64,000 nt of DNA, taken from assembly GCA_025266875.1 (NCBI GenBank), contig JALLLT010000031.1:248001-312000 (forward strand), written 5' to 3'. The DNA is from Fennellomyces sp. T-0311 (lineage: Eukaryota; Mucoromycota; Mucoromycetes; Mucorales; Lichtheimiaceae). Below, one piece after another: positions 48,280 through 61,014 of this stretch (position 1 is its first letter; every line of letters begins with the position of its first letter). Position numbers and translations under genes: made by a program. Below the pieces are notes generated by a model. It ran no database searches, had not been told where the DNA came from, and was given only the letters and a program-made list of their open reading frames with translations.

Positions 48280-49001
48280 TCATTTTTTGCCCTTCTTATT
48301 CTTTGGGCTTTTCTTCTTTTCCTCCTCCTCCATTTTCAACAGATCCTCCTCCGCCTTCTTGGCTTCCTTGAGCCTCCTTTCCTGTTCGCGCTCTTCGGCA
48401 AGCTTGAGTTCCTTCTCCTGGATCTGCTTACGCTTTTCCTCAGCCTCACGCATTGTCTTCATCTCTGCCTGCAGCACCTTCTGCTTCTCGTGTTCCAACA
48501 TCTGCGCCGCTGTCGAGAAGATGGTCTGGCCCCAGTTCGCCTTGTATGTATTTGCTTCCTGGCTGACTTCTTGCAGTTCCATCATCGTCTGCTGTTCCGC
48601 CACCGAAAAGTCGCGCCACAGATCATCGCCAATGCTGCCCATGCGCATCAGCTGCTGCAATGCTGGCTTTTCCTGCTGTATTTGCACTAGTCGACGCACT
48701 GCTTCCATCGCTCTCCGTAAAAGTGCAGCGCGTAAATGATGCTCAGGTACAGGCTTTTCCGTGTTAAGGAGTGCGATGTATTGTTCTTTGTCGCGGTTTT
48801 CTGGAAACCAAGGCTCGACCGATTTGAAGCCTAACACATGCAGTGTTCAGTGACAACTGGGCGTATTGCTTCTCTTTTTGCCCCCTTCTTGATCTGTTGC
48901 TGGTAGACGTTACCTGTCACTCTGCGATATACGAAAGAGAAGACGCTCATGGCTGCAATGCAGCCGCCGAGATACAGGGCTGGCAACGCCAATGAATTCA
49001 T
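48280..49001 (-). CDS. SEC66: Sec66/Sec71 ER translocation subunit
   Basis: Non-essential subunit of the Sec62/63 complex that helps post-translational import into the ER. Two exons, 48914-49001 and 48280-48830, give 212 residues. Exon 1 encodes MNSLALPALYLGG and the single membrane helix (CIAAMSVFSFVYRR). The family core follows: EPWFPENRDKEQYIALLN, HHLRAALLRRAMEAVRRLVQ, GSIGDDLWRDFSVAEQ and NTYKANWGQTIFSTAAQ. The tail is a charged coiled coil ending KKSPKNKKGKK. Exon 1 is easily missed because the second exon alone opens with an ATG inside the intron region. It is divergent from Get5 across 145 bases. Confidence 0.93.
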
Positions 49002-49146
49002 AATCAAGTTAATCGCGTTTTAAAAAAAGGAAGGAAAATGGTCTAGCTTCACATGCTGTGTGATAAAGTGATTGGATGGTCGGCCATGATTCGGGTCCCG
49101 ATATCCCTTTGGATGGGCGCGAAAAATCACTTCGAGAAGACACATA
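49002..49146. promoter_or_regulatory. Shared divergent promoter, Sec66 / Get5
   Basis: Only 145 bases separate the two start codons. The sequence includes GTGATTGGATGG (inverted CCAAT motif, near 49068) and CCCTTTGGATGGG. A bidirectional promoter is inferred from the spacing. Confidence 0.55.
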
Positions 49147-49855
49147 ATGTTGGTTGTACCTGACGAAGCCAATTTCATCAATCAATATCTTAATGAGCTT
49201 TCCGTGCGGTCGGTGCGCTTTGGGGAAGACTATACGTCACGACAGCTCCCTAAACCCTTAAAGATTAAGGTAATTGGTAAAGCGATAAATGGCGTGTCGG
49301 TCCTAACGTGCAGCTCTACTTTGCATAGAGATCACCCTTATCACCATCTAAGCCAAGTTCCACTGGTAAATAAGAACAACTTTATAAAATAAGGAGAGCA
49401 AGTTCAGCATTGGCGAAAGCTTAACCTTTTTTCTTAAAGATGCAGTTCCCGAGCCGATCGAACTCACCGTCAAGATCCTTAAGCCTGCAGCGCAACTCAC
49501 AATCGTTGGTCTCTCGGTGAACGACACGATCGAAGATCTCAAAGAACAAATCCATCGACAAAAGTCTGATGTGGCGGTAAATCGACAGCGACTCTTGCTC
49601 AAGGGCAAGGTGCTGTCTGACAACAAAACATTGAGCGACTGTGGTCTTGGCGACAAAGCAACTGTCCATCTCATGCTGACAGCAGCGCCCAAACTGCCAG
49701 AAACCGGCAAATTCGGGCTGACTGTAGCAACGGAGAAAAAGCTAGAGGATCCAGCATTCTGGGAGGCGATCAGATCGACGGTGTCTGGCCTCGTTGTGCA
49801 CGAACAAGATACCAACATTTTGGTTTCCAAGATGCAGGAATTCACCAAGCAATAA
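49147..49855 (+). CDS. GET5: Get5/Mdy2 ubiquitin-like protein
   Basis: Part of the Get4-Get5 complex that hands tail-anchored membrane proteins to Get3 for ER insertion. Two exons, 49147-49276 and 49440-49855, give 181 residues. The N-terminus (FINQYLNELSVRSVRFGEDY) fits the Get4-binding region. The ubiquitin-like domain covers about residues 50 to 125 (VNDTIEDLKEQIH, RQRLLLKGKVLSDNKTLSD, ATVHLML). The C-terminal helix (DPAFWEAIRSTVSGLVV) matches the homodimerisation domain. The donor at 49277 (GGTAAAG) was chosen because it alone keeps phase with the second exon; GTAATT eight bases earlier would not. The stop codon lies 12 bases from the stop of the convergent gene. Confidence 0.9.
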
Positions 49856-49867
49856 ACTTTAACTTTT

Positions 49868-52010
49868 TTATTCTCCTAGCAACCACTCCACAATTGTATG
49901 TTCTTGTTCGCGTTCGTCTTCCTCCCAGTCCTCATCCGGCACAAACCATTCTTCATCACCAACGACAATGCCTTGCTCGCTTCCGCTATCTTCCGTCACC
50001 ACCACATGAGGCAGCTCTGGATCGGTCTGTACGCCCACCTCAACGTATGCAGGTTTGGGTGTCGGTGGCTTGTCCGTTGTTGATTTAGCCAATTCAAACT
50101 TGAGTACTTTTTCGCGCACGCCGTTGATTGCCTTTGGATCTTCTCCTTCGGCGTACTGGAGTGCAAAACTTTCGTGGAATGACGTCGGTCTTGCGCTGAT
50201 CATAGACGCCCGTTTTGCAACCATGCTTGATGGCCGTTCCAGTTCTTCTTTGGTCCGTCGTGGCCGTCTTGGTGGATGATCAGGTTCGACAAACGAGGTG
50301 CGATTACCAGGAGCAATACTTCGAAGTATAGGAGGTTTAGGTGCGGATCGAGGGTTTTCAAATGGTCTGTTGGGTGGTTCGTCGAGTGATAATTTTTTGT
50401 GAATCGTCTGTTGTGATCGTCGCTGTGGAGGTTGTTCTGATGATGTCCGTCGATTGCTACGATTAAAGCTCATGGGGCGTGTTGGGGAGGCAGAAGCGAC
50501 TGAGTCTGTATCCTTGGATCGTAAAGATGCGCTTTCTTCGATAGCGCTGTGATCTTTCATGATCTCTATTGATTTAAGTCTGCTAGGCGTGAGTGACAGT
50601 CTAACGGTATCGCCTGATCGGATCAAATCTTCAAAGTTGATCGCTGGTGTATCTGAGTGATATACAGAAACGGATACAGGTGTTTTAGAAGCGCGATTTG
50701 ATTGCTGTTGTGCATGTTGTTGCCGTACAGGAGACTGTGGTGAACTATAATCTGTAGCTGATGAATCTCTTTTTTTGAACAGTCGAAATCCTTTTTTGCT
50801 TCCCGAGGATGTCGTTGAGCTAATGGTGTTTGTGCTTGTACTCGTGCTCATGATCGAGATTGGCCGTGCCTGATTCATAGAGTACATTGATGGCACTTTA
50901 CCATTCGGTGTCGGGCTTCCTGGCTGACTGTAATCAATCTCTTCATCATCTACAAAGCCAATATCCATATATGGGTCGACACCTATAAAAGGTGTAGCTA
51001 GACGTTAAAAATCTACCGAGAATGGATCCAAATGGATGTCAATTTACTTGAGTCCCGGATATGCACACTTGTCTGCTTCCTCGAAGACGTAACTGGACTA
51101 GGAGCGGGTGATGGCAATGTATTCTGATGTTGCTGCACTTGTTGTGATCCTGGACGATAATTGAGTGCTGAAGCGCGTTTCTAAGCGACACTATCATTCA
51201 GAAACGACTTATTTATGCAATGTCACACAAGCGAAATACCTCCAACCGTTCTCGAAGTGCCATTCTGTAAAACATGGCATTAACTTGAACATCATCGGAG
51301 AGCGTTAAATACACTTCTTTGACACGAATATATTCGGTATCCTGGTGTTCTGCAGTCACTGCAATCGCCTTGTTTTTGGATGTTAGTCTTTCGCCCTTTT
51401 TCCCTCCCAACATTTTTTAAGGTTTTAAACTAACTAACCGTCAGGATATACTCAGCCACGTGTTCAATAATAGCCGTAACGTAGACTGTAACAATGGGTG
51501 ATATGGCAACACGCTCTGTAGGCTTGGCAACGAGACTAGGTCGTCTGGGATTCTGGTGATTCTTTTCGGCCAGTGTACAGTAGTTGACGCATTCTTCTCG
51601 CAAACGATCCGAGATTTTGTTGAGTGCTGCCATATCCAGCTGCCTAGTCTGCTCATATGCTTCGTAGTCTATGGCTTCTGCTGATTCACTGTAGGACTTG
51701 ACTTGAAGCTCAGCTTCGACAATGGCGTTTTTGCCAAGTGCTGATGGCAGCAGTGTAAGGACGGTAGTTTTTATGCGAGAAAGATCGAGCGATTGGGAGG
51801 ATGAAAGGAGGAGTGTGACGAATTCATCGAGGAATTGGTTGATGACTTGCAATGCGTCAGTCGACACGCGTAAAGGATCGACTTCGGTGATAATGGCATT
51901 GGCTGCCCTGTGACAAACATAGCGTACTTCTATAAAGCAAATTTAGTCTTTATTTAATTTAAACACAAAAAAATAGACTCACCTCTTGACATTACGAGTA
52001 ATTAACAATA
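49868..52010 (-). CDS. Histone-fold-like N-terminus, disordered C-terminus
   Basis: At least five exons on the minus strand: a first ending at 51983 (NVKR), then about 51440-51907, 51250-51375, 51060-51183 and 49868-50996. The N-terminal 170 residues are helical (QVINQFLDEFVTLLLSSSQS, SALGKNAIVEAELQVKSY, IVTVYVTAIIEHVAEYIL, RVKEVYLTLSDDVQVNAMF) and resemble a histone-type fold. The rest is serine-, proline- and arginine-rich, with FRLFKKRDSSA and SGDTVRLSLTPSRLKS, and ends in an acidic, tryptophan-bearing tail (PDEDWEEDEREQ). I do not recognise a named family. The true start codon lies upstream of 51983 and was not found. The promoter side is a purine-rich tract. Confidence 0.65.
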
Positions 52011-52254
52011 GTAACAATAGATAATAATAGTAAGTATTAATAAATTACACAGAGAAAAAATATAGAAGGAATATGAAATGGAGGGAGTAATGATCAGTGA
52101 GATGAAAAAGTAAAAGAAAGGTCTTTTTTTTTCCGCGGCGTAAAACTCGATATTGGGTGAAAGCATACAAATCAAGGGGAAAATGATAGAAGAAAAAGGC
52201 GCGCACGAGGAGTAGTGTCCAGGTAAGCAGGGACACGTATACCAAAGAGCCAAA

Positions 52255-52350
52255 CTTCAGGTACACGCCGAGAAAAGAGAGAGAGAGAGGAAAAGAGTGA
52301 TAGAGAGAACAAAAAGGAGGGAAACGAAAAAAAAAAAAAGAGAAAAAGGA
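52255..52350. repeat. GA-rich low-complexity tract
   Basis: Runs such as GAGAGAGAGAGG and a stretch of about 13 A on the plus strand. It lies upstream of the histone-fold-like gene, so its transcript-side strand is CT-rich, which is common in fungal promoters. Confidence 0.6.
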
Positions 52351-52399
52351 GGTGGTTGCATTTCAGCAAAGTTGTACGACCAGAGCACAACCCAATATG

Positions 52400-55300
52400 C
52401 TATGCAGGTCCGGCGCTGTGCAAAAGTCAGGCCCTAGACCCTAAAAGGTATTCCAACCAAAAACTCAGTTTTATATCCGATCACAATAGAGAAATGCTTG
52501 TGGCCTCTTTTGCTGTGAAGGGGGCACGGACACAAGGAACTTATCAACCACGTCGCGCCATATGCATGTACACTACTCTATCAAAAACTAGCAACCTCAG
52601 TGTACCTGGATCATCCCTGTCAATACCACATTTCTAGTACTGCGATCGATTGGACCCCTTTCAATCAGACATGTTTCGACTTGATTCGCCTTTCATCTTT
52701 GTTATAGGCTGTTGCGTTAATACATCCCACAATCTCCTGTTCAGAGTAGGTAGTTGACAAAGGAGAATGCTTCGTATTGGTTACAGACTGCTAACGTCGG
52801 ATGATACTCACCAATTTACAAAACATCCCATTTTTGGAACATTTGACTGCTCAGCCTGTGCGCTACCCACGCTATCATCATTTTCAGAACTTGATCAAGT
52901 AGCTGGATATTGGAGCTTGATTGATGTGCGCATAGTCCTTTTTCAAATAACTGACGACATGAGGCTTTTTTTCACAACATTGGCTACTTCTGCTTTCAAG
53001 AAGTGAATTGCATTGCCAGGCTGGAGATCCAGCATATTGTTGCACGGTATGATAATACTAATCACGATCTAAGATACCAAGAAAAGATCAGTTATGAGAA
53101 TATGGTATAAAAGCTTACAGACCTTGAGCTAACTTGCTCTAAAGGTCGTTCTGTTTGTTTTTACTAGCAACTGTTGTTTCACGTTAAAAAATTGTTTTGG
53201 CTTTAAAAGGCAGCAATTGAAAAGCCTTTTAAAAGTGTTCTGGACCGTTCAAGACATATCCGAACAGCCCTTGATTATATGAGGTATGTGTATTTTTGCT
53301 AATTGAAAAGAGCAAAGGTATGCACATTCACAGTTGATGACTTCGTCTTTTTTTAGCATACTTTTTCTATGTGACAAAAATTCATATTACTTCTATAGAA
53401 CTCGGGGAAGGCTGATAGGTTTTGATGCGAGAGCAACCGTGTATTTGAGTTTGAGTTTACAGAATTTGTCATTGCACATATCATAATTTGAAACAATGTG
53501 GAGCTAATCAGTTCGATTGTGCATGAAATGTCTCCTTGCACATCAGTGAGTATAATGCATATCTTCCCGGATTTCCATATTCATGCAAGTATTAGGCACT
53601 ATAGCGATTTTTTAATTCTGTATATCATGATACATATACTATACGTAGCTTTCTTAAAGCTATTTGTATGTACTTTTTCCAGGTAATTCTATAACATTCA
53701 GGGGTCGAAGATCGTCAATGTGCATCTAGCGATCATTGTGGACGGATAGGCGCAATGCGATATCGCCACGAAGGAACTTGGACATCCGTACATAAACCCA
53801 TTTTTAGTCAAATAGTCGTAATATCGTTGACATTGCATTGTTTAGTTTTAAAAAGAAAACCATGCACCCGAAAATATCAGTAGAAGTCTACATATGTCCT
53901 AGATACCATGATTACCCGATATTTTCCCATTTCAAATATTTCTTTGCGGACGGAAGCACCGAAATGAAAACGGTACACTGAGTAGTTACACCAACAATAT
54001 GACATTCTCCAAGAGTATCTCTTTTGGAAATTGTATTAGAGAATTCAACACCAACCTGGTCCATAATATGAGCCGCGGATATATAGCAATGATTGAATTT
54101 CCTTTTGTCATCAGCAACGTCTATTAAGAAGCAGTAAGATCGAAGGGCTTTCTCTATCATTTTTTGAATTATGTCAGCAATCAATTTAAAGATAGATACT
54201 CTTATTATTTATGTGATTTTGAAATAGCAGGATAGAGACTTCGTAGTTTGCCTGTAAGTCGATACGTGTTGTAGTTGGTCCCATTTCCTGTATTGTTACT
54301 GTTTAGCGTACATATTATAATTGTAATAATTATAATATACTGAGCTCACAATGCGCAGGTGTTGAATGATACTATCACCATATGGCATAAAAATATATAT
54401 ACAAATAAGGCTACTTCCATTTTACATATGTAACATCGCAAAATACCATGAAGTTATGCCGTTTTTTTAAGGAAAGTTACTACAGTATGTTGTTTTGTAC
54501 GATGTGAACTAATTATAAATGCGAGATGACTGAATTACTTCGTATCAAAAAACGTTTGACACAAGTCTTTGGGCAAACCTGACTTTTGTAGTTGCACTTC
54601 AAAGGAAAGATAGGAAAGTTGATTGCAGAGATTTCTGTTGCATTACTTTTCCATGCTTCGGCGATATGACAAATATTATCCGATCTTTCACATTGGGTTA
54701 AGCACAGGTATCATACTGTAAGTATCAGATGTCGTGGTTGTAAATGGTGGAAATGACTAACCCTATCCTTGTTCACTTATTGTAAGCTTCATTGGACGTC
54801 ACAGAGGCATGCACTACATGCCTTAAATGGCTACTCTGAGTACTTTACTAGTGAGCTTCCATGCTGATGCATTCCGTAAGCGTAAATTAACTATGATGGA
54901 TCTTTGCACTACTTTTATGCTTCAGTTATGTTTAACAATTTATAAATTTACGTACCGGAAACACTATCGTTACTACACAAAGCTACCTAGCACTAATAGT
55001 GCATGTCAATTTCTTGCAGCATGTTGAGCGTATGTAACATTCACGATGTTAACTATGTATATTGCCTGACAACTTAATTATCTAATGGTTTGTACTTACA
55101 AATTGGAACGAATATGGAGCTCCTGAATTGATAGTCTTGTGTAGTATTTACACCAGTAAAGTTCCTGGTCTGGTAAATTATACTTTGAGAAGATTGATCA
55201 CGGCTCCTTAATGATGGCGTTACTTCTGTGCTAGTATTCATAAATCGGATAATTCATCTTTTAGGTCATCTCCCATATCATGGGGCAGGACGAGACCCTT

Positions 55301-55500
55301 AAAAAATGGGATAGCAAAGTCAGAAGGGTGCTCCGTTCAAAGGGATCAGCGTGTCGAATTCAGGGAGAAGCGTGTCGTTCGTCAATAAGCATAAGCTCAA
55401 GGCGATCGATTCATACCAAGATTAGGGCATAGGAGAATATGTGTAGGGTCATTTTTATATCGTGACCGAGCAGCCAGCATCTTCATACTCAAGCGCAGTT
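52400..55500. other. Intergenic, no gene recognised
   Basis: About 3 kb, AT-rich. The longest frame with some protein-like look is 53912-54184 (-, 90 residues, ADDKRKFNHCYISAAHIMDQ). It has no start context or motif I know and may be a relic. Confidence 0.4.
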
Positions 55501-55537
55501 GCTTTATTATTCAATGATAAACCTACTAACAGAGAAA

Positions 55538-56364
55538 CTACAACTTTTTCTCTCGTTCTTCTCGCGCCTTTGCGACTTTTTCCAGTAATTCTTGGGTGGA
55601 ATTGGTGTGAGGGTACGGCTCTTTGGGAATAGGCTTGTTCAGGAAGGTGCAAAGTTTATCCCATCCGTCACCCAGTTCCATGATCAGCAACTGGCCAGCA
55701 GGCACGTGTTGTTTCACCCACTCGTTATGTTTGATAAATTTATCTTTCATTGCCTGGGCGTCATTAAATTCGTCAGGTTTGCCAAATGACCCATCGAGAC
55801 AAATTGTATGCGCCATGTCTCGAATGCGTACCAGGTGCTTCGGTGTGGAAGGTGGCAATGGCTTATGTGTCATTTGAAAGATCGTGTTTTTGACTGATTT
55901 ATACCAACTGTCTGGATCGCGCAAGGTAAGGATAATCTTGGCGTCTGGATATTTAACCAGCAGGCGCTCGAGAAAGATTGTAGTCGGCCTATTCAATAAC
56001 CATTAGCATAGTTTAATGTGTGGACCACAGGAACTTACGAGCCCAGGGCTGCATCGAATCCGGCGTACACTATAGGTTTGGGAATAAGTTACCTTGTCTT
56101 TCTTTAAAGTATACCCAAATGGTGCACCTGCGTCCCAATCAACTGGCTTTTCGGGATGCACATAGGCCTCTTTAAATATATCAGGATCTCCTTGTCCATA
56201 GTAGAGCAACCGCATATGATGGGTCTTGTACCTGCAATCCAAGTCAGTTTCAGAAATCCAAAGTTTATTTGTTTCAGATCAAACCCTATCATGTCTAAGG
56301 CAACGGATAGACTATCGGTGCCTGTACGATCCATTCCTCCACCGATAACTTTAAGGGGAGCCAT
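55538..56364 (-). CDS. Sulfotransferase-fold protein (Sulfotransfer_4 type)
   Basis: Four exons on the minus strand, 56285-56364, 56128-56231, 56039-56069 and 55538-55988, give 221 residues, the usual family size. The N-terminal P-loop-like 5-prime phosphosulfate motif is GGGMDRTGTDSLSVAL. After YKTHHMRLL come DWDAVYAGFDAALGSP and the 3-prime phosphate motif ILTLRDPDSWYKS. The C-terminal part has MELGDGWDKLCTFLNKPIP, then EPYPHTNSTQEL, and a charged tail. All three introns keep phase; the 31-base third exon is easily missed. The family is often mislabelled NAD-dependent epimerase. The acceptor substrate is unknown. Likely soluble, as no signal peptide is seen. Confidence 0.85.
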
Positions 56365-56899
56365 GTGAAAAAAGAAAAACGTATAAAGGGGGTGCAAACT
56401 CTTTGGCGCTCGGAAAGGGGCCTTTTATATACTGTGATCTCGTCTATTCCCACATGTACGGATATGTCTGTGTAACTATTTACATCCAGCCCACGACACG
56501 AAGCAGGCCCAATAGAAATGTCGCACTCATTTTCAACCGAATCTCTGGATCGATAGAATTCTCACAATGTGGGCTTATAAAAAGTACCTGCACTAAATTT
56601 TCGTTAAATATTGTCAACACACTTAAGAATAAGTTATTGTCGATGGCATATTATTCGTACTCGCTCCGGTCTCGTGAAAAGCCATGCGTAGTAATATCAG
56701 AGTATATCTCTAGAGACAACCAGTGGCTTCCCATTTATCAAATGATGAAAGGTTTATCCGAGCTGATTACAGGATGTGTCCTACATGTCGTTGGTAACAC
56801 ACTTCTAATGTTTGAACTCGTGAGAAGAGGCTTTGAACAAGCTAAGCCGACGGCTGTATTTTTATACTTGCGGATATCTTTCCGATAACCAATATTTGT

Positions 56900-58930
56900 A
56901 TAAAATTCGTTCCATAGGAGGGACTAATAACAGAAACGAGACAGGACTTGTACTTTATACTAAAAGACATTGCCAAAATTTCTTGACCTCTGCAATTTCC
57001 ACCGAAGAAATGTCACGCGTACGAAGTATACTATAGTAATTATATTAGGCTTCCGTATCCTGAAGTTAATTTCAAAGCAAGTATATGCTAATTGAAATAA
57101 TGAATCCAGGTATGCAGCTACTGTAATAGAAATTATAGGATGTAGAAAGTACTCGTAAGGCTATTAAATTTATTTAAAAGCTCATACTCTGTACAGAAAG
57201 TTACATTACACAATGTCATCGGATTACTTATACAGAAAATGTAGTTAGCAGTTCTTTAATTTTACTACTAGCGCATATTTCTGTAGATGACAGAGAAAAG
57301 ATAAAGAAGTGAATACGACCAGATTACTACTAACCTCGGTGGCGGAAAGGTTGCATAGCAGCAACCTGTTAGGAAGATGCAGAGAAAAATAAATCCTCTT
57401 TTCACCTTATTTGGCAAATGTTTGAAGCAAAATAGATCCGATACGTACTACGTATGTAGGTAGAGAATATTATTTTAATAACCTATGCACGTGCTTATTA
57501 AGTTAAAGCGTGCCATATTTGTAAACGTATTAGAAACGGATTGTACAAAAGAATAATATGTGATTGCGATGGTAGAGGAATCAGGAGGCATCATGCTATT
57601 ACGCGAGATTATGGTACCTCTCCAATCACGTAGCACTTACAAGGAGCATAAAAGCATATGTAAGCTACTGCATTGTCCCGTCTCTCATGGTGCATGTTGA
57701 GTAGCTAACCTTCTGTCTCAGGTGATGACAATTCTTGCTCGTTCTCAATAAAAAAGTAACTTAACGTATGATCGAAAGTTGTAGGTGATAAAAGCTATTC
57801 TATTCCTTATATAATGTTAGCTTTGCTTTTTACGTCAAGGATAACTTTAGCTACCCTACTGAAACTAGGACTTGCAAAAGTGCTCAGTGGATTTCGGTAC
57901 TCATATCATGATATTCTCACGGGTGGATCGGACTGAAGTTAAGCAATACAAGATATGTTGATGTTAAACCGTCATATAGGGCTGGATAATGCTCAATAAC
58001 GATATAATTTAAAACCGTTTATTAAAATCTCTGTCGCCTTGGTACCTCTTTTGACACTTATTTGAAATGCTTCAAGAACTAAAAGTGGTAGAATACTAGC
58101 CTAAATAATAGTACTTTCTATCGCAAACCAATCAAACAGTATCAACTACTTACCATGAAAATATCTTTACTTTTGCTCCGAATAGGCGGAACGATGGGCA
58201 GCTATGGAGAAAACGATAAAGGCACTAATCAATACTGAACAATCCCGTCGGGACGGAGCGAAGTGGCTATCTGCAATCACGTACATATTCTAAACGCAGG
58301 CCTGTTGACGTCTATCGGAACATGATGAATAAGGAAACCTGGGAATAGCTCACTTCGATAACTTTTTTAGAACTAGTGTGTTTTACTATCAGACAAACGA
58401 TAGATAGCCAAGTGTCCAAAGTGGTAGTGTCATGACAGTTAATGGCTTAGAATAGACATAAAGAGCTTATAGTACATATAGAATACATATTCCCTTACTG
58501 TGATATCTATGTGCATGGTTCTATATTTATGTTCGTATCCATACTTCATAAATACTGAAGCAACAGTTATCAGCTGTGATAAACTCAAAATTACAAGGTT
58601 TTACTACTAAACCAAATATTTATAGGGTCAGGAAGAGTAGTACAGCCATGAATGAATTCCAGCACTTGTTACACATTAGATAAGCCGCTCTGGATTTCAT
58701 CAACATAGCAGCACACCGAAAAGCGTGTGCTATGGTGAAATTCTGATTTTGAAAAGGAAAAAAAAAGGACAGCTGCAGAAAGAAGTGTGCTTTGATGTAC
58801 GCAAGGAATATTTATTAGCGGAGACGCTAGCTCTGGCGACAACAAAGTGAAGGAAAGGTACGTAGTGCAAGCCAGTAGTTTAGGTTCATGGAACATATAA
58901 AATGTTTGAAGAATACATGAAGCTCTTTCT
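56900..58930. other. AT-rich intergenic region
   Basis: About 2 kb with no supported gene. A short inverted repeat GGTTGCATAGCAGCAACC lies near 57349. The right end is the promoter of the MFS gene. Confidence 0.45.
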
Positions 58931-58944
58931 TTTGCTTTTCCTTT

Positions 58945-60903
58945 ATGTTTAGATTTCTGAAAAAGGCAAACAGCGATGCGACATCTGTGGATGAAGAAGA
59001 CATCAAGTGCGCTCAAGTATCGGAGAAAGAGTTCGTTCCTCCTGAACCAGCGGAAATGCGAAAACTACTCTGGAAACTTGACTTGCATATCATTCCTTAC
59101 GTATCGTTACTGTATCTCATTTCATTTCTCGACCGTGTCAATATCGGTAAGTTCTTGTCTAGCCAAATCAAAAAAATTTAGCCGAATTTTTCTTCACATT
59201 TATATCATACAGGTAACGCCAAAATTGCTGGTTTGATGGAAGACATAGAGATCACTGAAGACCAATATAACTGGGCATTATCTATTTTTTTCATTGCATA
59301 TGTAAAACATTATTTTTTGCTCAATCAAACCGACGAGAAGTGAGTTAATTATATATTTCTCTAGATTTTATTCGAAGTACCATCCAATCTGGTGTTGAAA
59401 AGACTTGGTGCAAGAATCTGGATTCCAATCATCATGTTTGTTTGGGGTGTCATTATGGCAGCCATGGCTGCTTGCAAAACCGGTGAGCAGTTGATGGTGG
59501 CTCGCTTTTTCTTGGGCGCAGCAGAATCAGGATTATACCCGGTATGATCTAAATGTTAAATGGTCGGAAGTGAAACTAGGTTTTAACATATGGTTGGCGG
59601 ATTACTAGGGTATCATTTTCTACATATCCTTATTCTACAAGCGACGTGAGCAGACTACGCGTATTGCATGTTTCTTTGGATCGTCTACCCTTGCTGGCGT
59701 AAGCTATTTGATGTGTCTTAATGAAACGACGCTAACTTTCACCTGCTTAACATAGGCGTTTGGTGGTGTTCTGGTAAGGCGGCCGTATTGGATGAAAGGA
59801 GTGTGGCATAGATAACTGACAGGAAGCACATAGGCTTATGGCATCATACATATGGATGGCTTGCAAGGTTTAAGTGGATGGCAATGGATCTTCATCATTG
59901 AAGCACTTCCGCCACTTGTTTTACCGTTTGTCACGTATTTTGTGCTATCCGACTCTCCGGAAGCAGCACGCTGTAAGTATCATTTATGTGTTCCTTATCA
60001 AATTTATTCGTACTTACTAAGACTTTTAGTTCTCACAAAACGCGAGCGCCAAATTGCGGTATATCGACTCCAGGTTGATGCAGGCCCAGCAATGGAAACC
60101 GAATTCTCGTGGAAGCAGTGCCGTTTTGGTCTCACCGACTGGAAGGTCATTTACTACGCATTTATGAATTTGGCCGGTTTGATCCCAATGTTTTCGTTGA
60201 GTATGTTTATGCCTTCAATTGTACGGGATATGGGTTACGAATCGCTCGAAGCGCAAGCATTAACCGCTCCTCCATATGCTGTCGGTAAGTTTGCTGGATA
60301 GTAGCTTGAAATTTGACCAGTTACTAACGAGTACATAAAGCATTTGTAGTCACTATTGCTATTGCAATGAATGCAGACAGGATTGTAGAACGTGGACATC
60401 ATGCTTCGCTTGCTTCATTTGTCGGCGTAATCGGCTATTTGTTATTGATCGTCTTGAAAGATCACAATGTGGCTACATTGTACGTATCTGCTTGTATTGC
60501 TACTATTGGATCATTTGCCCAAGTTCCTCCACGAGCAGCCTGGTCGACAAGTAATATTGGCGGCCAGACGAAGCGAGCAGTCGGTATTGCAATGATTTCC
60601 AACCTAGGAAATATTGGAGGTGCCGTAGCCGGCCATGTCTATCGTCAAAGCGATGCTCCACATTATATACGAGGCCACGCAATCTGCTTGGGTATGATGG
60701 TTTACGTCTGGATAACGTGTGTCATCCTCAAGTTTGCACTCAAGTGTATCAACAAGAAGCGAGAGAGCCTATCAGCGGAGGAATATCAACGCATTTGCCA
60801 AAAGACAGAGTTATGTGATGAAGTACGTTTTCATAGGTATCTTGGTAGATGTTGGTTTGCTAACTTTACCACGTAGCACCCTGATTTCCGGTACATTCAT
60901 TAG
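58945..60903 (+). CDS. MFS transporter, anion:cation symporter (Dal5-like)
   Basis: Plasma-membrane transporter of the major facilitator superfamily, allantoate/vitamin/carboxylate branch. Nine exons, 58945-59146, 59213-59301, 59365-59541, 59609-59698, 59756-59773, 59834-59972, 60030-60284, 60341-60822 and 60877-60903, give 492 residues with all phases consistent. Twelve helices can be placed. Signatures are IISFLDRVNIGNAKI-like YLISFLDRVNIGNAK in TM1, GLMEDIEITEDQYNWALSIF, EVPSNLVLKRLGARIW, VARFFLGAAESGLYPG, SGWQWIFIIEALP, WKQCRFGLTDWKV and NIGGQTKRAVGIAM. Exon 5 is only 18 bases and the last exon only 27. It is the intact paralogue of the pseudogene at 20500-22606. The substrate cannot be read from the sequence. 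Confidence 0.93.
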
Positions 60904-61014
60904 ATGGGCAACAATTTTATACGAGATAGAGAAAAAAAAATATAATGGATACAAGTGGGGGAAATCAGAAGGAGTATGTAAAATGAGTGTGTTGGAAATG
61001 TTATTTAAAGACAA

